64,000 nt of DNA from Bradysia coprophila. Lineage: Eukaryota; Arthropoda; Insecta; Diptera; Sciaridae. Both the position numbers and the translations under genes were made by a program. Positions 40,301 through 52,693 of the stretch are shown in pieces (within the stretch, counting starts at the first letter, position 1; each line of letters starts with the position of its first letter). Location of the stretch: contig NC_050738.1 of NCBI RefSeq assembly GCF_014529535.1, forward strand, positions 12,912,062 through 12,976,061. Reading direction: 5' to 3'. The notes beneath the pieces were generated by a model that saw only the letters and a program-made list of their open reading frames with translations, had not been told where the DNA came from and ran no database searches.

Positions 40301-43300
40301 AATGAAGTGTGCCATTAAAACTTTTTAGAAGCAATTTCATTTGAAGAACGAACGTTGCTGATTGTCCATTGTTGAAACAGTAATTTACGAAGCTTTGTTC
40401 AAAGGATTTTCTGTTATTATTTTCCAACAATTAATTGGTTCAACAAGATTAAATTTTAACGAAAACTTCATTTGCAACATTATTTGAGTTGTAGCAAAAA
40501 GTGCAGGTTGGTGTTTCTTGAAACACTAAATAATTGACACGATTTGTTTGTTAGATGATTGTATCTCAATAGATATCTCAATTTCTGGACTAAAGCAGTC
40601 TTATACCTCGTCTTGTACATTACAGCAATCACATTATTGATCATGTTGGTGTTTGATTAAGAAATGGTGGTCTATTTGTAAACTACAAATTTCTTTTACC
40701 GATTGAAGAGCTAGATTTTTATGTTTTGCGAATACTCAACCGGCAGCCGCGACTTAATAGGAAGTGTTAACCGAAACATAAATCATTCCCTTGATTGAAA
40801 GTACAGATACAAATCCTTTGAAAATGTTTGTTGTCACAAAATGTTCACTCTTGTCACTCTTAGTCAATTCCTTGATAGCTTGAGTAAAATTCTTTTCGGA
40901 TTTCCTTGTGTTAAGTACATTAATGGAAAAGTCCGGAGTAATACTGTCACTGTCTGTTTCGCGATAAAATCTCACATAACGCACAGCTAGAAGGAAGTAG
41001 ATATCAATCATTTAGGGATTGACAGTACGCGACCGAATCTTTTTTGGAATTAAAATTTAATTCCTTCGGGAATTACTTTCAATTCAGATGTGCTGACATC
41101 TGTTTATTATTAGCAGGAAAAGTGATTTTTTAATCAGATTTTTTTTTTTTAATTTACCTGACGATATTTGAACTCGGCACTACAGTTGACGATATTGTCG
41201 CTGGTACAATTCGTTATTAATCCCAGCTTAGCTTATTTTGTGGCGTTGTTACAAAGAAATCAATTCCCATTTATTGGAATTAGAAGAAGTATTTTTTCAT
41301 CTTTTTTGCGTTTTTTTTTGTTGTATACTTACCAGGAGAGTTTCTCAAAGTAGGTTTTGTAATACATTTTTTCAAACAAATGATGTAATTTCTAGTAACT
41401 TGCAGTTCCGAACAAAGACGCAGCGTCTGCTTCAACAGAAAGAGTCAAAGAATGTTGTATGTTCAAGCTAAAAATTATTTTATTAACCAAATTGAATTAT
41501 TAGAAATATTTAATTTATTAAAATGTTTATGCAATTTGAATATATTCTTGTGTACCTTATCATTCATTTAGTGGAATAGTACCAAACATCTACACACAAT
41601 TATACAACGAATATTTTCTCATGTTTGTAGTTTTGTTTCTGTATTCTTCTGTATTCAAATTTCTATCCATTTCTTAATTCATGTTTGAGTATTTGATTAA
41701 TTTTATTTACAAAGAAAAGAAAAGAAAATTTTACCTGTGATTTCAATTCATTTTTTTTTCTTCAATTTTTCACTTTTTTTCAATAAATTAATTTTTAATT
41801 TTCTGTTTTGTTTTTATATATTACGTCGTTTTTTGCGATTATATTAATTAATATTTTAGTTATTGATTTCATCTTGTTTTAGAGCTTAACCCAAAAATTT
41901 AGTCATTTTATTTAGTAGATATGGCAAAGAAATCTGTGATTTTTTACTCTCTCTCTAACCGTACATTTCTTTCACATTCTCTCATTGATCATTCTTCTAG
42001 AAATTTAATTGAAATTACGAATATTTTGCATACCGGCGGAAACGGGGATGATGACAATGCATGTTTTTAGAAATATGTAAGAAAAAATCAAAACAAACAA
42101 AAAATTAATGCTAAAAATGACTTCTCTGAAGTGACCTAAAGTTAAAGTCGCAATTAAATTAAAGAAACAAACAAAATAAAAAACAACAAAAAACAAAAAG
42201 TTGAGTTAAAAAAAAAACAAAAACTTATTTTGAGCAAAAAAATAATAAAAAAAAACTTATGTACAACAAATGGTTCAAAAACTTAGTCTTCCCATTATTT
42301 AATTTACAATTTAGTCATTTCACTGGTTATGAGTTTCACCGAAAAAAAATTTGTTTTTACAAAATTCGATGGTATCACCAACAAAAAGGTGACGCATTTC
42401 ATTCAGAACTGGATCGCCGTTTTCGGCATGTATATACCTCAATTGACGTCATTGCACTACGTTAAAATCGCTAATCTAGTGGAATACATTCGATTCCAAC
42501 TTTTCACATAATATCCTTATCAAAGAATCAGCAGCAGTTTCTGCGCCCAGTACATTGAACCAAGAAACCCATTTTAAGTATTCACATTAGGCAAACATGC
42601 ATACGTAATGTTTTTACATTGAGTACGTAAAGTTGTGGAACCAAACAAAGCTGTGGACCGTCAAATCATCCACAGTTTTCTAGATATTTCTGGAACGCGT
42701 AAGAGTAGTGATAACTACTTTTCTTGGTATATTGAGTTTCAAATACTTTAAATTAATGAGATTTTACGATTTTGATTGCCGAGTTTTTTAAAATTTGAGT
42801 GCATGACGTCATGTTAATTTTCATGAAATGTCGTCCATTAGACTTGTTGGTTCTACCCTACAAATGATATACCTTTTGAACGTAAAGACTTAGTAAACGA
42901 AACTAATGTCTTCCCTAAATAATCAAACAAGCGTCCTTACCGACTACAAAGTTTATTTTTTATAAGCAATGTCCGCTCAAAAGGTCAATGTTCACGTGTC
43001 CTGAAGTTCACATCTCAACACGACGTTTTTTTTAAATTCTTCATCAACCCACAAACCAAGTGATCCCCTGCTTCCTATTGAATATACATTATATTGCCCC
43101 GGATTCAATAAAAAAAATGCTTCCGTGTCATAATTTCCATTCCTAACCCTAAGTCATTTTCTAGTGACCCGAAATTTCTCCCGATTCTAACAATTTCCGA
43201 GTGTTGTTGAAATGTAAAAGACAAACCAACAAACAACTCACAGACAGTCAATAATTTTATGATAAAAAAATCCTCCAATCAATGGTCACTCTTATCACAA

Positions 43301-44629
43301 TGACTCGATTCTTAATTGTGTATGTTCATTCCGAAAACAAATTTTTTTTACCAAAGGCCATTCGTCACAAATTTTTCTGATTAAAAAAATTGTAAAAAAG
43401 TTTCTACAAAAGTGTTCGGTAAAAAAGTACGTTACGATTATATTCTTACACCGAAATATTGGATTCGTTTTTATGACGATGTGTAAATTAATTAATTTAT
43501 TTTGTTGTTTCTTCCTAATTTTTTTCTTTTTAATTTTTTTTTAGGAATACTTTTGTTTGAATTATAAATTGGTATATATATAAAAATGCGGTAGAAACTT
43601 TTCTGTTTATTTTCTAATTTAGTCCATCATGTCCTCTTTATTATCCTTATGTGATTTTCTTCTCACTTTTGGTTTTAAAAATTTTTTACGGTAAGCTTTC
43701 GATTTATCTTGTTGTTTTTTGTATCTCATTTTTTTCCCTGTCACTTTACCGTCAATTCACCGTCAAATTAACCGTCACTCTCACTCATAACTCTTGTGAC
43801 TTTTTACTGTATGTTTATTTATTTAAATTGTTATAAAAAAGAACGGAACGAAATCTAAACACTCTTTCACACATAATGACGCGAGTTGGACTCCGAAAAA
43901 GAACATTACAAAAAAAAACTCGGGAAAATAATTTCAATAAAATGAAAACCTAATTTTCATTCTAAATTTTATGTTCGCTCACAATATTTTGGTCGATCGA
44001 ATTGTTTAAGTAATTTCATCTTGTAACTTTCGGTTATTCATATTTCTCTTAATTTAATTTTTTTTTATTTTGTAATTGGCCGGAAAAGGTTTTTTAATAA
44101 ATTTGCGTGATTTTTAAAGCAATATTTTTGTGTTTCATTTTTTTATTATTTTGTTTTATTATAGTTTAGTTTTCTAATTATAATTGTTGTTTTTATAGTG
44201 GGTGGTGGTTGTGTGTGGGTGTTACCGTTTATTTAAATCTCTCTATGACTCTACAATATCGGCTCAATTTAGTGAAATTCATTAATATATACTCTATGCA
44301 ATTAAGACGAATTAATATAGTTAATAGAGGAGAGGGGTTTCTTTTTAGAATTTATCATTGTGCACAACTGAATTTTTCAATTTAAAATCAAAATTTATTT
44401 TCAATTCCATGATAACCAAAAGTCAAAACGAAATTCCGAAAAAAATGTTTGTACAAATTTAAAATTTCTTCACATAAACAATTTCAATCTTTCGCACTCT
44501 CTACTTCTTGTATAAAATATATTCACAATCCGTAACTTCCAACATTCTTTTCCGTCCTAGCTATACAGACAAACTGAAAGAATCGCAGCAAATGATCAGC
44601 AAAATGATAGAAAACAACGTACATGAAAA
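28370..44629 (+). CDS. unknown gene, two phase-matched exons with a ~16-kb intron
   Basis: Proposed exons are 28370-28482 and 44561-44629; the gene would continue beyond. The first starts at an ATG and runs 113 bp to a donor (cgcag|gtaaac), leaving two bases of a codon. The second begins after a pyrimidine-rich acceptor (cttttccgtcctag) and its first base completes that codon, then reads through 69 bp to a consensus donor (gaaaa|gtgagt). The joined peptide of about 60 residues is polar and helical, with pieces such as ESVYFERYALVKETEFLPVS and YTDKLKESQQMISKMIENNV, suggesting a coiled-coil protein. I do not recognise the family. No third exon was found; the next exon must accept phase 2. Phase agreement has a one-in-three chance of being accidental, and additional exons could lie in between. 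Confidence 0.4.
29715..29823 (-). repeat. dispersed repeat family A, copy 3
   Basis: Reverse-orientation copy of the family seen at about 2166 and 24540: ggtcttatata, then aactaacgaagtaaaagatt as the complement of the aatcttttacttcgtta block. Ends undefined. Confidence 0.4.
30197..30676. repeat. MITE-like element, family D copy 1
   Basis: About 480 bp with terminal inverted repeats reading aatagtatattactt(c/t)cgaggttccaagttgt at the left and the complement at the right. A 111-bp element at 34906-35016 carries the same tips. The interior includes a more GC-rich stretch at about 30480-30600 with no recognised coding content. Confidence 0.75.
30979..32900. mobile_element. DNA transposon with ~395-bp inverted repeats and 8-bp target duplication
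   Basis: The element starts TAGGGTGGGTCG and ends with the exact complement. Both sides are flanked by the same 8 bases, acgcatac (30971-30978 and 32901-32908), a target-site duplication. The terminal inverted repeats run about 30979-31376 and 32502-32900 and are nearly identical, so they yield mirror-image open frames of 82 and 89 codons that are not genes. The ~1.1-kb centre encodes no transposase I can see, so the copy is non-autonomous. An 8-bp duplication and a TAGGG tip suggest the hAT superfamily, but the very long inverted repeats are unusual for it. The few differences between arms suggest a fairly young insertion. Confidence 0.9.
34906..35016. repeat. short hairpin element, family D copy 2
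   Basis: A 111-bp almost complete palindrome: tacttacgaggttccaagttgt...gacaagtggggaatacagccc, a short loop (tacccttcgggtc), then the complement ending acaacttggaacctcggaagta. The tips match those of the 480-bp element at 30197-30676, so this is an internally deleted or solo-tip relative. Confidence 0.8.
37651..37904. repeat. cluster of CAGGT / ACCTG motifs
   Basis: About 250 bp made largely of short variants of (a)cctga(a)cctg and its complement caggt(t)caggt, on both strands, for example caggtcaggttttacctgaacctgacctga. A looser version occurs at about 52045-52400. It is probably a degenerate repeat. The AGGTCA hexamers are also nuclear-receptor half-sites, but nothing shows regulatory use. 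Confidence 0.6.
39786..39893 (-). repeat. dispersed repeat family A, copy 4
   Basis: Reverse-orientation copy: tctgtcattgatggcgtcgacaata, then gatcttatata and actaataaagtaaaagatttt. Diverged relative to the copies at about 2166, 24540 and 29715. Confidence 0.4.
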
Positions 44630-46156
44630 GTGAGTGTGGATTGTGATCAGTCAATGTTATTTGTAGTAATTTTTGTTCATCCTAATTTAACTACATGTGT
44701 TGGTGGATACGTTATGGATCTCATTGTTCAAATCTAAAAAAATTACGAAATCAAAAACTTATCTTTTATGCCAAAAAAGTTAATTGAAAGTCATCTCAAT
44801 TTGCCTACGGAGATGTACTTGTTGTTAGGGATGGATTCAATCTAAATAACGAACTTTTAACTTTCCTGAACACTCCGATAAAAAGGATGAGGACACAAAA
44901 ATTGTTATTGTCGCTTGGTCATCTTCAGCGACGGCAGAACAAATTTTATACGGAAGGCTTATGCATACGTGATGGCTCTTTCACATCGGATTTTCGGGAT
45001 TGATACAAAATTCTGGCGATAACTGCAACCATACATTTTTCACAGCGCAGGCGAGAAAATTCTCATTTTCTCCCATCCGCTAAAACTTCGAAAGTCTAAG
45101 TTGTGAAAAACGGTAAAATGTTTGTTTATTTAAAAGCGAAAAAAAAGGCTGGAAAAAGTTTGAAATTACATTTTGTCGGGTGACTTGTTGCACTCGCTGC
45201 GCTCTGGCCTCAAACAAATGCAATTACCAACTTTTCTTCACTCGTTGAATAATTTCATTCAATTCGAGCTAGATTCCACATGTAACATTGACGTTACGGA
45301 GTACAGTACGCGTCGTAATGCTGTACAGTGGTACTGTGGTAACGTATGTGGAATTAAAAATTGACTTTTTGTACTAGGTGATGGCGTCCCTGTTTAGGAT
45401 TTCTTAAAAATTGGTAAAGCAAAGTTGAGTAACTGTCATCCTGATCTGCACTCTATTTTCTCTTTAAAAAATGGCGCGAACATCAATAATGAGATATCAC
45501 GTATGCAACGACCTCTTAATTTAAACTTGTGTACGAGTGTACCTTACTTTTGTATCAAAACGGCGATCAACCCTATGAACATTCGACAAAATTAAAAGGG
45601 ACAAAAATATGTCCGAAGATATGAAGAACATCCATTGTCGATCAGCATCAAATCAATGCATCTATTTCACTCTCGAAATTAACCTTTGAATATTTATTTT
45701 TACTTTAAGCTGCGCCCATAGCCTTCCCTGAACTTGTTCGTTAAACGAATGATTTTTTTAAATTCCAAAATGAACCGAAAAATCAAATCGATCGAAATCG
45801 AACGAACGATCTATTTGTCTAGGTAAAATTCATCAATAATCTCAAGTGCGGAATTTTGGAATAAATTGGTTTGTTCAATGTAAGTTCCACGATTTTTTTG
45901 TTTTAATTTTTCGCTTGTTAAATTAACTTAGATTTCTATCGTTTATATAAATAGTTTGTTTATTCTGTCTGTCTTATCAGCAAAACGAAACCTATATTCG
46001 CTTTGCGCACAAAAAAAGGTTTTTTTTTCTCTCTTCATAAATAAATCGTAGCAAAGCCGCTCCTCTTGTGGTTTTGTTATTTTTTGTTTCACTCTTTGTC
46101 TTCTATTTAATTTAAATTGTTTACGAGCGAATTACATTTTTCTACTAACCCGTTCC
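44630..46156. other. 3' flank of dock; no separate gene seen
   Basis: The part nearest 46156 should be the dock 3' untranslated region (minus strand); a minus-strand AATAAA lies at about 45964-45959, roughly 195 bases past the stop codon. The rest has short frames without splice or family support. A 63-codon plus-strand frame at about 45173 is not convincing. Confidence 0.45.
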
Positions 46157-47687
46157 TTAAGTTCCATTCGCTTTCGGTAACGATCGTACCAGATACAATT
46201 TCTCGCCTTGCTTATTTGTATAAATGGGTGCTCTTTGGTAGTGATCCACTAGTTGATCTAAATTGTGAAACTTTCGTTGACCGATACAAAACATATTGTT
46301 CTCAACATGCACACGGAAGTGTTTGTTCCGACCTGGCGCTTTCAAAGACACAGAGTAGTCACCCATCTGTAAATAACGAAAAACGAATGATTCCCTAATC
46401 CAATGGTTCAGATGGATCGTTTTTCCTTTAACACACTTACATTAGTCTCACTGTCTCGTATTAAAAAGTCACCGTCATGACCATGAGAATTCAGCACAGT
46501 GTCGCATTGATTACGTGTTATAGCACCGTAGTACCACGTTTTTCCAGCTAAATTCGGTCGATCCATCGGTGGCTGCGCAGACGCTGGTGGTGGTGGTAGT
46601 GATGATTGATCATTTCGACGATCCACTGAATCATTACCGGGAAGACAACCGCGATATGGTTGCGCTAAGTATTCGGAAAGTTCTTGCAGATAGTTACGGG
46701 GTACTAAACCAACTTGACCGGTGTTGTTTCGGGCTTTGTACCTGAAATTAATTCGATCGTCACAACAGGTCGATAAACAGTTTGAACGGAATTGCAACCC
46801 CGCATTCAGACATTATTCCAGTTAAACTAAACTTACCATTCGGGATCGGATGCTGGTCTATCCAAAATTTCTAGACGATCTCCTTTCTCGAACGACAGCT
46901 CTTGATCGTTATTGGAATTGAATGAATATAAAGCAACGACAATGTCTAAAACGTTTTCCGCCATCGCGTAGGTGTGCAATTGTTCGTCATTATTGTCGCA
47001 TTCTTCTGTTGTGTAGTTGCTCGGAAACCAACCGACGGCATTTCCACTTTGTCCTCGCCACCAGCCGTCATTTGATTTCTCTAAAATTAGTATTCTCGTT
47101 CCTTTGGTTAATGGCAATTCATCTGCTTGTTGTGCTTGGTAATTATATTTGACGATAGCTGTGCCAATCGCTTCCGACGGATCTGGTGGCAGTCTTCGAT
47201 TCATTGTCGGACTATCGATTTGACGCGAGGGTGAGCAATTGGGCAGAGTTTTCGAACCGGATCCTTTTTTCACTTTCTTCTTGATACTGTCGAACAGCGA
47301 CGGTTTCTCTTTCTTTACATAATTACTGGGCACATAGCCTGACTGATTTCTATTGTTCTGTACTCTCCACCAATGCTTCGAATCGTCTAACAGTAAATAT
47401 CGTTCATTTTTTCGCAAATCTAGTTCTTGCGTTCCTTGTGCACCGTAATCATATTTTGCGACCACATAACAGACATCCTCCTGTGTCTTACCATGCTTCA
47501 TATTCGCTGCCATCAGACTATTATTCGCTTTGTTTGAATTTGAATTATCAATTTTACTACTAAAACTAACAGCTTTGCATTCGCTAGTATTGATATTTGA
47601 TTGTTGTTGCAACTGCCATCCACAATTTGGCAAAGACGAATCAATGGAGGAATCAGGGATGTTCCGAACCAAACGCGTCTCCAACAT
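46157..47687 (-). CDS. dock: Dock / Nck SH3-SH3-SH3-SH2 adaptor
   Basis: CDS is complement(join(46157-46366, 46441-46741, 46837-47687)), 453 aa. It is an adaptor linking phosphotyrosine on receptors (SH2) to proline-rich cytoskeletal regulators such as Pak and WASP-pathway proteins (SH3); fly Dock acts in axon guidance and myoblast fusion. Three SH3 domains lie at about residues 74-125 (ALYDY-type motif AKYDYGAQ, then HWWRV and GYVPSNYV), 175-226 ([21 protein letters not shown]) and 246-305 ([14 protein letters not shown]). The third SH3 is split by the first coding intron. The SH2 starts near Trp353 ([12 protein letters not shown]) with the phosphotyrosine-binding Arg379 in FLIRDSE and ends at the C terminus. 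Donors are gtaagt, acceptors tttcag and ttacag, and phases match. The start is uncertain: ATG 47687 gives a 72-residue low-complexity leader, while Met59 ([11 protein letters not shown]) lies closer to the usual Nck start. An acceptor-like gtgttcacag at about 47717 implies a 5' untranslated intron. Confidence 0.95.
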
Positions 47688-47717
47688 AATCTTGATCAAA
47701 ACAACCAAGAAAATCTG

Positions 47718-49586
47718 TGAACACAAACAGTGAATAAATTATGGTCGTGCCAACAAAAAATTACCGGCATTGCCGTTTCGCTCAATATAATTTTCAGTTC
47801 GTTACAATATTTGCAGCCTAGACTAAGGGTCGATTTGTACCGAACAATGTAAACATTAATTACACAAGTACAACATACTTCATCAGTCCTCACCCCAATC
47901 AAGTCTGGAGTGCCCTACTCAACAATCGTTCTACAATTTCTACCATTTTAACGGAGTGTTTGTGTGTATTCAATTTTGTTGTACACACGCATTCTTTATC
48001 ATTTAATGATAAATGTCGATTTATCGATACACGAAAACATGGAATTTCCATCGAAAATAATAACCGGAACATTATCCAACGAAAAGTCACCCCAAGTAGT
48101 GCAAAAAAAAAATTCATCCGCCCAAAAGTCTGACATCCATCATTGTAATAATGACAGCCTTTTGTTGTTAAAACTATCGAAAACCTCGTCAAATTAACTC
48201 ACATCTTTATTCTGCAAACATTGTTCACACTTTTAGCAAGCACATAGTCCAAAATTTGCGATATTTAATTAAGTATTTAACAAAATAAATGGAACTTTTG
48301 GTAACAGATCACACAACTTTTTTGGACAAACACCAATCTTTCTTCTTTCACTCTGACAAAAAAGAAACTCTCTCTTTTTACACAAAATGAATGTTTGAAA
48401 GATTCATTTTATCGTTGAGGGTGCGTTCATTTTTCGGTGTTCATCTACTACAAAACTTCGATTTGTTACGAATTTTCTGTATGATGATCAACAACCTTTT
48501 GAATCACAGAGTTCCACTATATTTGCATCACTTGAAACTGTGAGATAAAGTTATAATTAATAATATTCGAGAAGTGAGCGACACTACAGTGATGTAAGGT
48601 TACTCGGGACACAATAACTTAGGATTTTGGACTTATGGAAATTGTATTTTAAGATCAATAAAGTTGTTCTGAACTGAGTCATTAACTTCAATGCCATTTT
48701 AAACTCTATCGTTAAATACAATCGTCATAGTCTACAAGTATTTTATGAATAAACAGGCTGAATGCAATGGCCTGATTCCAGCTGTTTATACAAAATACAA
48801 AACAAAATTTGTTGAGTTTAAAATCAGAGTTTTAGCATTTAGCGTAATAACATAGCATTATGCACAAATACCAACCCAAATACTCATTGCTCATATAACC
48901 CCAGTTGGGTTTATTGAGACTTATTTATCAACGATTCATGTAAAGATTTAATTGATCCAATAAAAGAGTGAATCATGAATGAAAATTTCTTGTTAGAAGC
49001 CTCAAATGACCTTTTTGTTTTTTCTGCTATAAGTTGCTCCAGTTCGAACAGTTAGCACAGTTTTCGGATAGTTGAGACCACAATTCGGTTTATAATAAAC
49101 ACTGGAACACTCTATTATTAGGTTATATTAGATGCTATACGCACTCAAGTGTCCGTTCTATAAATATCAATAAGACAATTGCGACTTATCAAACCCCATG
49201 CATAGATCAGCTAACTGATTCCAATTAGAAAATAAAGTTGGTCGAATTGGAAACACAGACAATCTTTGTGTTTCAGTTTTTGTATAGCTCTCGTATTGTT
49301 CATTTGATAATGAAAGACACAATGAAACTAGTACAAAATATCAAAAGAAGATACCGATTGTGTTAAGATTCTCATTGACTTATTTTTATGTGAAACAAAA
49401 ATAGTTTTTGCCTTTTGTGGTTGACGAAACAATTTTTTTATAGAAAAAATTGATTTATAGGTAGGGGTGATTTAGTTCGAACATAGGTCGTTGCCAGTTT
49501 AATTTTATTTTTCCTGTTCATTTCTCATCGTCTCAGTTAACATTCGACAACTCTACATACTTTGTTGTTTCAGCAGAACTTTTGGA
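47718..49586. promoter_or_regulatory. divergent intergenic region of dock and Smyd4
   Basis: About 1.9 kb between the first coding bases of two divergently transcribed genes. A donor-like aagat|gtgagt on the minus strand at about 48204 could end a 5' untranslated dock exon, paired with the acceptor at about 47717. On the plus strand an acceptor-like ttgttgtttcag at about 49574 precedes the Smyd4 ATG by roughly a dozen bases. No TATA box is obvious for either gene. Confidence 0.4.
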
Positions 49587-51434
49587 ATGGACATTTATGC
49601 AGTCAATGATGAATTAATCGCAACACTTACCAAGTCCGAAAAGATAGTACCTATATCGAAGGCCTTCAAACTATGTGAAACAAACGCTGACAAAGTGAAA
49701 TTTGTTGAAGACCTACTCGTAGAGTATGATCGCATTCCGAAATGTGACCTACGCAATGCCAAAAACAACAACCGGTCGAAGGAGCTAAGACAAAAAGGAA
49801 ATGAGTTATTTGCCCAACGCAAGACATTTGAGGCACTTGAGCTGTATAATCATAGTATCTGTCTGGCGGACACTAAGGAAAACTGTGAAGAGTTGGCCAT
49901 TGGATATGCCAATCGATCAGCTGTTTATTTCAAATGGAAGATGTATGAACAGTGCGGTCAAAACATTGAGTTGGCCAAAAAGGCTGGTTATCCAAAACGA
50001 CTTATGGACAAGCTGCTAAAAAGAGAAACCGACTGTTTGGAGCACATTAACAACGAATTCAAGCCGGCACAAAATAATTATGTTCCACAATTGCAAATCG
50101 AAGCCAATCCACAGATTCCGTTTATTGCCAATTGTTTAGAGATGCAAGAGAGTCAGGAAGAAGGTCGGTTGGTTCATTTTTGTTTTTGTGAAGACTTTTC
50201 ACTGACCAGCTAAATCCTCTTCAGGGCGATACATTACAACGAATATTGAGCTGAGTCCTGGCGAAGTAGTAGCAATCGAAGAACCGTACGCTGTGTATTT
50301 ACAAAATACCAGCCGATACCACAGATGTACCAACTGTCTCGCTGAGAATAATCTCAATTTGATTCCGTGTCCACTCTGCACCAATGCCATGTTCTGTTCA
50401 GAGGGTTGCTTGAAGCAAGCCTACGAGGAGCATCACCAATTTGAGTGTCCCATTATCGACTGTCTAGCGACACTTTTTAATAAAATACACATGACCGCCT
50501 TACGAGTCACACTGAAGGCTTTGCAGTCATTTGAATCGATCGACGAGATGATGCAATTTTGTAGAGAAAACGAATCTTCAAATGCAACGACATTTTCGTT
50601 GGATCATACCAGGAACTTAAGTGCTTTGGAGCGTTACAAACCGATCCATTGTTTAGCAACAAATGAAGAAAAACGAAAAGCATCCGATCTATTTCAAAGA
50701 GCTACCATCGCTGCTGTGTTGAAGAATCAGTTGCTGAAACACACCAAACTGAAGGACATCCTAACAACCGACGACAGTCAATCGGCATTCGTTGAAATTT
50801 TGTACCGACATTTACAGACTGCTCCGACAAACTTTCACACATTAGATTTAGCGGAGACACCGTCAATGGCCGGAATAGAATACGCCAACGGTGCCTATCC
50901 ATTTTGTAGTTTGCTTAATCACTCGTGTGCTCCAAATATTTGTCGAATGTCAATCGGCCGAAAAATGATGGTATTCGCGTTGCGCGTGATTCAACGGGGA
51001 GAACAATTGTTCGATAATTACGGGTAGGATTGGTGATGATCCTTGTGATCTTCTGACTGACCAACAATCTTTTTTTTTTCTCCTTCAGCTACCATCACTG
51101 TATGATGACGAAAGAAAACCGTCAAGAATCATTGATGTTCCAATACAATTTTACATGTAATTGCTGTGCATGTCGTAACGACTATGGCACCATAATAGAA
51201 TTGCCAATGGCTCCGAATATGCCGGATATTCATTCGGATAGGGATATAGAGAAATTGACTTTACTGGATGAGGAATTCGCCTCGAACAATCTGAAACGAT
51301 ATTGTCAATACTTGAAGAATTTCGACAGTCACTATCCTTGTCGGCAAATCGCTGAGGCTCAAGAAAATTTGAAAATGTGCCTGCACATCTTAGTGGCGAA
51401 CTACTCACTGAAGGCAAAGCCGGAAAGATTTTAG
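49587..51434 (+). CDS. Smyd4: SET and MYND domain protein, SMYD4 type
   Basis: CDS is join(49587-50163, 50225-51023, 51089-51434), 573 aa; introns of 61 and 65 bp have GT-AG ends and matching phases. It is a predicted lysine methyltransferase of the SMYD4 branch. Residues about 60-140 form TPR-type helices (ELRQKGNELFAQRKTFEALE, then ANRSAVYFKWKMYEQC), characteristic of SMYD4. The N-terminal half of the SET domain starts near Gly193 (GRYITTNIELSPGEVVAIEE). The MYND zinc finger follows at about 227-265 (CTNC, CPLC, FCSEGC, HHQFEC). The SET core has the cofactor-binding NHSCAPN motif at 424-430, then FDNYG, and the post-SET region has Cys-rich CNCCAC. The protein stops soon after, so it is shorter than vertebrate SMYD4 (about 800 aa) and lacks most of the C-terminal helical region. 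AATAAA signals follow at about 51493. Confidence 0.93.
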
Positions 51435-52044
51435 AGTTTTTATGAAGTATCAATCATGCCAATGAAATGGAAATCTCATGTCGAAATTACGACAATAAAT
51501 AGGGAAAATAAACGTCTTCGACAAACAAATGTGGAGTTTCTTTAAGAACTAGAAAACTGTAGAAATACGAATGGAAGACTCAAATTTATGGTAACGTGAA
51601 GGATTCTTCTGACAATTTTGTTTTATAATATAATTTTAATCACTAGTAGCCGGACAGCAGACCTAAAGAGTCTGATTTTTTGTTTTGTTTGATATCATTA
51701 AGAGTTCTGTGACATTGGGCTCATCGGGAAGCGTAAGATCATTTTTATTTAGGGAAAATTTAGTTTAAATCGACATGGACCTGTTACCCCAAGGGGTCAA
51801 TCATAAACTGTTAATCAATTGTAATTCTGTTCCACATGTCACTGTTGAAGTTTCATCGGACGGAATACACTTAATGTCAACCAAATTTGTGTCTAAGACT
51901 TAGACTCTAAGTTTGCTATAGCTGTTTTACCAGCTGGTCCATTCCTACAAATAAACTGCTCTCTTATTTCAGAAATCATCGCTGCAGGTGTAGGTATCAA
52001 AAAATGTTAATTCGCACTAAAGTATCGGAGGATCATTTGCACCC

Positions 52045-52400
52045 AACTTTGACCTGAATCTATTTTGATAATTTGGGTCAGACTTGGACGTAACGTGAAA
52101 TATTTAATTGGATTGACCTGTTCAGGTTGACCTGGTCCTTAGTCCATAGACAGGGAAAATTTTTGGGAAATCATTTTCCCATATTTCCCCAAATTTTCAT
52201 TAATGCTTTCGAATTTTCCCAAAAATAATTTTTGTAAAAAATAGGGAAACTGTTTCATTAAGGAAAATTCAAGATAATAAGGGAAAACGTTTTCCCGAAA
52301 ACAGTCCCTGCCCACAGGTCACCCTGATTTTCTCAGGTCAGGTAAACTGATTTTTGATTCAGGTCAACCCAAAAATACCTCTTCCGATCAGATCCTTAAG
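52045..52400. repeat. loose CAGGT / ACCTG repeat
   Basis: Scattered gacctga, caggttgacctg, tcaggtcaggta motifs similar to the cluster at 37651-37904, interrupted by a stretch of gggaaaa / ttttccc inverted motifs (about 52155-52300). No coding content. Confidence 0.45.
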
Positions 52401-52693
52401 TGGTAAAATCATGGTACAACACTAGGGTGTTTCTCAAATGAAGTTGGTTCTCTTACCCTCGGACATCACCAATAAAAATTTTCTGCTATTCTGCTAATCT
52501 TCAAGGTGTATCGCGACAGTATTTTATATGCTTACCGGAAGTTTGTTACACAGTCTCGACCCCATATTTAATTCATTTATCGAGACCCTTGTTAACGAAA
52601 ATTGGTAAAAATAAAGGTTTCTCATCAACAATTAGTTTAACGTGGGTTCTGGACTTCAACAAGCTTCCGGCAAGGATTTACTGCATTTATACG

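Larger units (their letters stand above)
32909..44560. other. long gene-poor stretch (putative intron)
   Basis: No exon recognised. It holds the small family-D element (34906-35016), a cluster of CAGGT-type repeats (37651-37904), a family-A repeat copy (about 39786-39893) and, from about 41500 to 44550, very AT-rich sequence with many poly-A and poly-T runs. If the two-exon model 28370-44629 is correct, all of this is intronic. Confidence 0.45.
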
